Shown here piece by piece: positions 58,471-64,000 of a DNA stretch of 64,000 bases. Origin of the DNA: Caulobacter endophyticus (GTDB lineage Bacteria; Pseudomonadota; Alphaproteobacteria; Caulobacterales; Caulobacteraceae); the NCBI RefSeq assembly GCF_003116815.1, contig NZ_QDKQ01000058.1:1-64000 (forward strand), written 5' to 3'. Position 1 is the first letter of the stretch. Each line of letters starts with the position of its first letter. A model generated the notes under the pieces. The model ran no database searches. It saw nothing but the letters and a program-made list of their open reading frames with translations, and was not told the origin of the DNA. The translations under genes were made by a program, and so were the position numbers.

Positions 58471-61400
58471 ATGAGCGGCGACGATCGGCACATCTTCCAT
58501 GATCCCACCGGCAAGCGGCGGCGCAGGTTCACCCTGACGGCGGGTATCGCCCTGTCGCTGGCGGCCGCGCTCGTCGCCGGCTTCCTGGCCACCCTGGCCT
58601 TCGCCCCGCGCCTGCCGGCGGTGACGCTGAAGGACCCGCACGTGCTGTCGGCGCTGCACGAGGAGACGGTCCATCGCCTCAAGCCCGGCAAGCCGCCGGC
58701 CTGGCGCGCTCTGCCCGCGCCCAAGACGCCCGCCGCCGTCGGCGCGGCCAAGCCGCTGAGCGTCGGTTTTTACGTGCCCTGGGACGAGGACAGCCGCGAG
58801 TCCCTGCGCCGCCATATCGGCCAGTTGGATGTGGTCTCGCCGCAATGGGTGGCCATGAACGGCCCCAGGGGCCAGATTTCGGTCGACGACGATCCCGTGG
58901 GCGCGGCCCGCATCGCCGCGGCCCCCAACCATCCCACCGTGCTGCCGCTGGTCCACAACTCGGCTAACGCGGCGTTCAACGGCCCGATGGCCGACGCCAT
59001 GCTGGCCGATCCGGCCGCCCGCAAGGCGCTGATCGACAACCTCGTGACTCTGGCCCAGCGCCGTGGCTTCGGCGGCTACATCTTCGATCTCGAGGCCCTG
59101 TCGCCCAAGGGCCTGGCCAACTACCCGCTGCTGCTGGACGAGGCCCGCGCCGCCTTCAAGGCCACCGGCCGCGAGATCTGGGTCACCGCGCCCTTCGACG
59201 AGCAGGGCTGGCCGCTGAGGCGCCTGCAGCAGTCGGCCGACACCATCGTGCTGATGGCCTACGACCAGCACTACGGCGGCGGCGATCCCGGCCCCAACGC
59301 CGGCCAGGACTGGTACGAGAGCGAGCTCGACAAGCGTTTCACCACCCTCGACCCGGCCCGCACCGTGTTGGCGCTCGGCGCCTACGGCTACGACTGGACG
59401 CTGAAGGCCGACGGCGCGGCGGCCGGCGGCGACGCGGCCACCTTCCACGAGGCGATCCGCAACGCCCAGGACGCCGGCGCGGCCATCACCATGGACGACG
59501 ACGCCCTCAACCCCACCTACGCCTACGCCGCCGACAATGGCGACAGGCACGTGGTGTGGTTCCTGGATGCAGCCACCCTGTTCAACCAGGTCAAGGCGAC
59601 CGACCCGTTCCGGCCGCGCGGCTATGGCCTGTGGCGCATGGGCGGCGAGGATCCCGGCGTGTGGAGCGTGCTGGGCCAGCCGTACGGCAAGGGGACCGCC
59701 TCCGGCCTCGCCCGCATCCCGGCCGGCCAGAGCGTGGATTTCGACGGCGGCGGCGAGGTGCTGCGCGTCTCGTCCCTGCCCACGCCCGGCAAGCGCTCGC
59801 TGGAGTTCGACCCCGACACCGGCCTGATCTCGGGCGAGACCTACGACGTCCTGCCCAGCTCCTACGTCATCGAGCGCTATGGCCAGAAGCCGGGCCTGGT
59901 GGCCCTGACCTTCGACGACGGCCCCGACCCGCGCTGGACGCCGAAGATCCTCGACATCCTGAAAGCCAAGAACGCGCCGGCGACCTTCTTCGTCATCGGC
60001 CAGAACATGCAGAAGCATCCGGGCCTGGTGGAGCGCGAGATCCGCGAGGGCCACGATGTGGGCGGCCACACCTGGACCCATCCCAACATCGGCGAGACGC
60101 CGTTGCCCCAGACCCAGGTCGAGCTGAACGCCACCCAGCGCCTGTTCGAGGTGGTCACCGGTCGCTCGATGCGCCTGTTCCGGCCGCCGTTCTTCGGAGA
60201 CGCCGAGCCATCGACCCCGCGCGAGGTCGATCCCCTGGTGATCGCCCAGACGCTCGGCTACCTGATCGTCGGCCTGCGGGTGGACACCGACGACTGGCAG
60301 AAGCCGCCGCCACAGGTGATCATCGACCGCGCCCTGGATCGCCTCGACCATCCCGGCGCCAATCCCGGCCAGATCGTTCTGCTGCACGACGCCGGCGGCA
60401 ATCGCGAGAACACCATCAAGGCCCTGCCCGGCCTGATCGACGGCATCCGCGCGCGCGGATATCGGCTGGTCACCGTCGGCGGGCTGGCCGGCATGACCCC
60501 CGAGCAGGTGATGCCCAAGAGCGAGCGCGATCCCGTCGGCCTGGCGCTGGACCGCCTGGGCTTCGGCTTCTTCCGGGGACTGAACGCCCTGCTGGTCGGG
60601 CTCTTCGTCACCGCCATCGCATTGGGGGTGGCGCGCCTCGTCTTCCTGGCCGGCCTGGCCCTGGTCCACAAGGCGAGCGAGCGCACGCCCGAAGACCTGG
60701 ATCCGGCGACCGGCCCGCTGGTCAGCGTGCTGATCCCCTGCTTCAACGAGGAAAAGGTGATCGCCGCCTCGGTGGCGCGGATCCTGGAGAGCGACTGGAA
60801 GAACATCGAGGTTCTGGTCCTCGACGACGGCTCCAAGGACCGCACCGCCGACGAGGTGCGGAACAACTTCGCCGACGACCCGCGCGTGACGCTGCTGTCG
60901 TTCGAGAACGGCGGCAAGGCGCGGGCCGTTAACCGGGGCCTGGCCCTGGCCAAGGGCGAGTTCGTGGTGGCGCTGGACGCCGACACCCTGTTTCCGACCT
61001 CGACCATCGGCCGGCTGGTGCGCTGGTTCGCCGATCCGAAGATCGGCGCGGTGGCCGGCAACGCCATCGTCGGCAACCGCCTCAATATCGTCACCCGCTG
61101 GCAGGCGCTGGAATATGTCACCGCCCAGAACCTGGAACGGCGGGCGCTGGCGGCCCTGGGGGCGGTGACCGTGGTGCCGGGCGCCGTCGGGGCCTGGCGC
61201 AAGAGCGTGCTCGACGCCCTGGGCGGCTATCCCTCAGACACCCTGGCCGAGGATCAGGACCTGACCATCGCCTGCCAGCGCGCCGGCTGGAAGGTGGCCT
61301 TCGATCCGGCCGCCCGCGCCTATACCGAGGCGCCCGACACGGTGTCAGGCCTGCTCAAGCAGCGCTTCCGCTGGTCGTTCGGCACCCTGCAGTGCGTGTG

Positions 61401-61827
61401 GAAGCACCGCGCGGCGCTGTTCAATCCCAAGACCCCGGTGCTGGGCTTCGTGGCCCTGCCGCAGATCTGGCTGTTCCAGATCCTGCTGGCCGTCGCCGCG
61501 CCGCTCGTGGATCTGGCCGTGGTCTGGAGCCTGGTGTCGGGTCTCTACGCGGCCGTGGCCCACCCGCTGGAATGGCGGCCCGACGACATGGTGCGCGGCC
61601 TGCTCTACTGGGCGGTGTTCATCCTGGTCGACCTGTCGGCCGGCGCCCTGGGCATGGCCCTTGAAAAGCGCGCGCCCTGGGCGGACCTCCCCTACCTGCC
61701 CGTGCAGCGCTTCGGCTATCGCCAGCTGATGTACTACGTGGTGGTGAAGTCGGTGCTGACCGCCGTGCGCGGCGGCCGCGTCGGCTGGGGCAAGCTGGAA
61801 CGCCGGGCGACGGCGGCAGTGAAGTAG
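58471..61827 (+). CDS. Three-domain polysaccharide enzyme: GH18-like hydrolase, NodB deacetylase and GT2 synthase
   Basis: One chain of 1118 residues. TM1 is near 20-45. A GH18-like TIM barrel follows (about 95-400), with the catalytic-type motif GGYIFDLEAL near residue 205 (Asp and Glu present). A NodB polysaccharide deacetylase spans about 475-680: LTFDDGPDPRW, GGHTWTHPN (metal histidines), RPPFFGD and VLLHDAGG. A membrane stretch is near 700-735. A processive GT2 domain then runs from VSVLIPCFNEEKV (751), with LDADTLF (near 832), AEDQDLT and QRFRW (near 963), and ends in two or more membrane segments. By known families, such an enzyme would build, deacetylate and perhaps trim a beta-linked amino-sugar polymer. 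The order matches PgaB/PgaC functions in one polypeptide. No partner exporter gene is adjacent. Confidence 0.9.
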   Translation: MSGDDRHIFHDPTGKRRRRFTLTAGIALSLAAALVAGFLATLAFAPRLPAVTLKDPHVLSALHEETVHRLKPGKPPAWRALPAPKTPAAVGAAKPLSVGFYVPWDEDSRESLRRHIGQLDVVSPQWVAMNGPRGQISVDDDPVGAARIAAAPNHPTVLPLVHNSANAAFNGPMADAMLADPAARKALIDNLVTLAQRRGFGGYIFDLEALSPKGLANYPLLLDEARAAFKATGREIWVTAPFDEQGWPLRRLQQSADTIVLMAYDQHYGGGDPGPNAGQDWYESELDKRFTTLDPARTVLALGAYGYDWTLKADGAAAGGDAATFHEAIRNAQDAGAAITMDDDALNPTYAYAADNGDRHVVWFLDAATLFNQVKATDPFRPRGYGLWRMGGEDPGVWSVLGQPYGKGTASGLARIPAGQSVDFDGGGEVLRVSSLPTPGKRSLEFDPDTGLISGETYDVLPSSYVIERYGQKPGLVALTFDDGPDPRWTPKILDILKAKNAPATFFVIGQNMQKHPGLVEREIREGHDVGGHTWTHPNIGETPLPQTQVELNATQRLFEVVTGRSMRLFRPPFFGDAEPSTPREVDPLVIAQTLGYLIVGLRVDTDDWQKPPPQVIIDRALDRLDHPGANPGQIVLLHDAGGNRENTIKALPGLIDGIRARGYRLVTVGGLAGMTPEQVMPKSERDPVGLALDRLGFGFFRGLNALLVGLFVTAIALGVARLVFLAGLALVHKASERTPEDLDPATGPLVSVLIPCFNEEKVIAASVARILESDWKNIEVLVLDDGSKDRTADEVRNNFADDPRVTLLSFENGGKARAVNRGLALAKGEFVVALDADTLFPTSTIGRLVRWFADPKIGAVAGNAIVGNRLNIVTRWQALEYVTAQNLERRALAALGAVTVVPGAVGAWRKSVLDALGGYPSDTLAEDQDLTIACQRAGWKVAFDPAARAYTEAPDTVSGLLKQRFRWSFGTLQCVWKHRAALFNPKTPVLGFVALPQIWLFQILLAVAAPLVDLAVVWSLVSGLYAAVAHPLEWRPDDMVRGLLYWAVFILVDLSAGALGMALEKRAPWADLPYLPVQRFGYRQLMYYVVVKSVLTAVRGGRVGWGKLERRATAAVK

Positions 61828-61850
61828 GAGACGCCTCTCCCATCCCCATA

Positions 61851-61877
61851 AAACCTCTCCCAGAGGGAGAGGTTTCT
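61851..61877. terminator. Bidirectional hairpin between convergent genes (R8)
   Basis: AAACCTCTCCC (61851-61861) pairs with GGGAGAGGTTT (61865-61875), loop AGA. It carries TTT on one side and AAA on the other and works as a terminator either way. The core matches an arm of the palindromic repeat family, so this is probably a half element. Confidence 0.7.
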
Positions 61878-61881
61878 CTCG

Positions 61882-63561
61882 TTAAGCCCGCCGCCGCTGC
61901 GTGGCAGCCACCGCACCGCCGCCGCTAACCTCAAACCGCAACACCAACTCCGCCAGTTCGCCGGCTTCCAGCTTCAGGCTGGCCGAGGCGACGGTGGCTT
62001 CCTCGACCATGGCCGAGTTGCGCTGGGTGACCTCGTCCATGCGGTTGACGGCGGTGTTGACCTCCGACAGGCCCGTGGCCTGCTCGCGCGAGGACTCGGC
62101 GATCTCCAGGATCAGGCCGTCGATCTTGCCGACCTTGTCGACGATGGTGGCCAGGGCCTCGCCGGTCTCGCCGACCAGCCGCACGCCGCGGCCGACCTGC
62201 GAGGTGCTCCGGGCGATCAGGGCCTTGATCTCCTTGGCCGCCTCGGCCGAGCGCTGGGCCAGGGCCCGCACTTCCGAGGCGACGACCGCGAAGCCCTTGC
62301 CAGCGTCACCGGCGCGAGCAGCTTCGACGCCCGCGTTCAGCGCCAGAAGGTTGGTCTGGAAGGCGATCTCGTCGATCACCCCAATGATGCTGGTGATCTT
62401 GCCCGAGCTTTCCTCGATCTCGCCCATGGCCGCGACGGCCTCGCTGACGATCTCGCCCGAGCGGGTGGCGTCGATGCGGGCGGCCGAGGCCACCTGCGAG
62501 ACCTGGCGCGCGCCCTCGGCGCTGCGGTTGACGGTGGCGGTGATCTGGTCGAGAGCGGCCGCGGCCTCCTCCAGGTTCGAGGCCTGGATCTCGGTGCGGC
62601 GCGACAGGTCGTCGGCGGCGATCGAGATCTCCTGCGCCCCCGCGCCGACGCTCTGGGTGGCCGAGGCCACCACGCCCATGGCGCCGTCCAGCGCGTCCAT
62701 GGCGCTGTTGAAGTCGTCGCGCACCTTTGCGAACTGCGGCTCGACCGGCTTGTCGATGCGGTAGGTCAGGTTGTTGCGGGCCAGTTGGTCCAGGCCCGTG
62801 GCGATGGCGTTGACCGCATCGACCCGGCCGGTGACCACGGTGGCGAACTTCACGACCTTGGCGATGCGGCGCTTGTGGTCGAAGATCGGGTTGTACGAGG
62901 CCTGGATCCACACCGCGCGCCCGCCCTTGCCCAGGCGCTTGAACTCGGCGGCCACGAACTCGCCGGCGTTCAGCCGCGCCCAGAAGGCCGCGTAGCCCGG
63001 CGCGTCGACCTCTGCCGGCTCGACGAACATCCGGTGATGGCGGCCCTGGATCTCGCCCAGCGTATAGCCCAGGGCGTCGAGGAAGTTCTGGTTGGCGGTC
63101 AGGATCTCGCCGGCCGGGGTGAACTCGATCACCGCCTGGGCGCGGCCGATGGCCTCCATCTTGCCGTGCTGCTCGGCGGCGCGGCGCTTCTGCTCGGTGA
63201 TGTCGGTGGCGATCTTGACGATGCGGGTCACCGCGCCGCGCGCGTTGCGGATCGGATTGTAGGAGGCCTGGATCCACACCTCGCGGCCGCCCTTGCCCAC
63301 GCGCAGATATTCGCGGGCGTCGAACTCGCCGCGGCCAAGCTTCGCCCAGAAATTCGCATAGTCGCTGCTGGCGGCGTAGTCGGGCTCGACGAACAGGCTG
63401 TGGTGCTGGCCGACGATCTCGGACAGCGCGTAGCCCATCGCCGCACAGAAGTTCTCGTTCGCGGTCAGGATCCGGCCCTTCGGATCGAACTCGATGGTCG
63501 CCAGCGACCGGTCGAGGGCCGCCAGGGTCTCGACGGCCTGAACTTGCGAGCGGTTGAACAT
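61882..63561 (-). CDS. Soluble methyl-accepting chemotaxis protein with two PAS domains
   Basis: A 559-residue receptor from ATG 63561, with GGAAGGGC six bases upstream; an in-frame start at 63612 lacks this. Two PAS domains in tandem (about 10-125 and 130-245) share the pattern FDPKGRILTANENF / FTPAGEILTANQNF and GREVWIQASYNPI / GRAVWIQASYNPI, so one arose by duplication. A HAMP-like linker (LARNNLTYRIDKPV) and the MCP hairpin follow. There is no membrane segment and no WEEF tail; the end is ATQRRRA. It probably senses an internal cue, such as redox state or oxygen, like BdlA or Aer. Confidence 0.92.
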   Translation of the reverse strand: MFNRSQVQAVETLAALDRSLATIEFDPKGRILTANENFCAAMGYALSEIVGQHHSLFVEPDYAASSDYANFWAKLGRGEFDAREYLRVGKGGREVWIQASYNPIRNARGAVTRIVKIATDITEQKRRAAEQHGKMEAIGRAQAVIEFTPAGEILTANQNFLDALGYTLGEIQGRHHRMFVEPAEVDAPGYAAFWARLNAGEFVAAEFKRLGKGGRAVWIQASYNPIFDHKRRIAKVVKFATVVTGRVDAVNAIATGLDQLARNNLTYRIDKPVEPQFAKVRDDFNSAMDALDGAMGVVASATQSVGAGAQEISIAADDLSRRTEIQASNLEEAAAALDQITATVNRSAEGARQVSQVASAARIDATRSGEIVSEAVAAMGEIEESSGKITSIIGVIDEIAFQTNLLALNAGVEAARAGDAGKGFAVVASEVRALAQRSAEAAKEIKALIARSTSQVGRGVRLVGETGEALATIVDKVGKIDGLILEIAESSREQATGLSEVNTAVNRMDEVTQRNSAMVEEATVASASLKLEAGELAELVLRFEVSGGGAVAATQRRRA

Positions 63562-64000
63562 GGAAGCCCTTCCAATGCCGATCCGGCGCTTCGCCCGGAA
63601 AGCGTCCGGCAAGGAGAAACTTCAGGACGGTCAATAAATGATTGATACTTTCAAGTTGCGCCGCGGCGACGATTATATCCTGCCCCGCATTTTCGGTTTT
63701 GCACAAAATGCATCGTATTTAAGTCGTTGTTTTCCCAAGCACCGCGCAGCTTGTCCTGACGAGGTCAGCAATACTTCGTCACGAACTGCGGCAAATCCGC
63801 CGGCAGGGCGAAACGGGCGCAACCGCAGTGCACAAACTACCCGACCTCGCGATTAAAGGGAGCGGTAACAGGGTTCTTCGAGGCGCCTTGCGGGCCTCAA
63901 CGCCTTGCCAGGGCGGGGCTGTGGACGATTTGCGAAAAGATCAGGCTTTTCGATCGTCCGGCCTAGGAAGGCGGCGCCGTTGTCCGTTCGGACAACGGAT
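63562..64000. other. Gene-free stretch to the window end
   Basis: No supported gene is present. A 72-residue ORF on the plus strand (63638-63856) has no ribosome site and no protein-like pattern. The stretch holds the promoter region of the PAS chemoreceptor, an imperfect palindrome TCAAT-AAATG-ATTGA (63631-63645), an AAAAG/CTTTT pair near 63937-63952 and the hairpin at 63977-63998. It is less GC-rich than the genes around it. Confidence 0.6.
63977..63998. terminator. Perfect hairpin at window end
   Basis: CCGTTGTCCG (63977-63986) and CGGACAACGG (63989-63998) are perfect 10-bp arms with a TT centre. It may be the terminator of a minus-strand gene beyond the window or an operator; no T run can be seen before the edge. 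Confidence 0.45.

Noticed and set aside
63631..63645. TCAAT-AAATG-ATTGA as an FNR/FixK box for the PAS receptor
   Set aside because: FNR-type boxes read TTGAT-N4-ATCAA; here the half sites are inverted and the spacing is five, so it does not fit.
63638..63856. 72-residue plus-strand ORF near the window end
   Set aside because: No ribosome site, composition unlike a protein, and it overlaps the promoter region of the PAS receptor.

Overview
The window looks like a stretch of chromosome from a Caulobacter-type alphaproteobacterium (Caulobacteraceae). The DNA is very GC-rich, and many genes overlap by ATGA or TGATG. The gene content also fits: amgK-murU next to addB-addA, a truncated F1 epsilon subunit, a TonB receptor beside a TetR regulator, and several chemoreceptors, two of which end in WEEF. 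The species cannot be fixed from sequence alone. There are no tRNA or rRNA genes, CRISPR arrays, insertion sequences or phage genes. This is chromosomal backbone with a few accessory genes.

Layout. 1-171 holds the start of a secreted Ala/Pro-rich protein that runs off the left edge. 503-5754 is the F1 ATP synthase operon atpHAGDC on the minus strand, with an extra small cysteine-motif gene between atpD and atpC, and a clear terminator at 438-473. 5973-9650 has small membrane and secreted proteins and a LemA-TPM-TPM cluster. 9745-17014 carries a thiolase, a sulfatase, a chemoreceptor and a DHA2 exporter. 17187-21873 carries priA, DUF484, xerC and a membrane thioredoxin-like protein. 21990-31315 is one long co-directional block, tsaE-amgK-murU-addB-addA-trxA, joining tRNA modification, cell wall recycling, double-strand break repair and thioredoxin. 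31392-36374 holds a nitroreductase, mtgA, a GNAT, gloB with a cupin gene, and a methyltransferase. 36403-41267 holds an orphan PII protein, a phospholipase D and metX-metW with an endonuclease/phosphatase-like gene. 41403-45557 is a tightly coupled block, sixA-DUF952-pyrD-VTT-histidine kinase. 46194-51332 has polA and a second chemoreceptor. 51407-53582 has an ankyrin remnant, a membrane LytTR regulator, DUF2306 and DUF2141. 53725-58276 is a TetR/TonB receptor/MFS locus. 58471-61827 is a large three-domain polysaccharide enzyme. 61882-63561 is a soluble PAS-PAS chemoreceptor.

Cross-cutting structure. At least eight intergenic gaps hold related GC-rich palindromic elements of up to about 190 bp. 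Most lie between convergent genes. Three lie between co-directional genes, where the arm of the element supplies the Shine-Dalgarno sequence of the next gene (xerC, addA, metW). Perfect or near-perfect operator-like palindromes sit at 6815-6829, 9714-9730, 54454-54480 and 58408-58422.

The most interesting items are the single-chain GH18-like/NodB/GT2 polysaccharide enzyme, the repeats that double as ribosome binding sites, and the extra gene inside the atp operon. All functional calls come from reading motifs and context; no database search was run.
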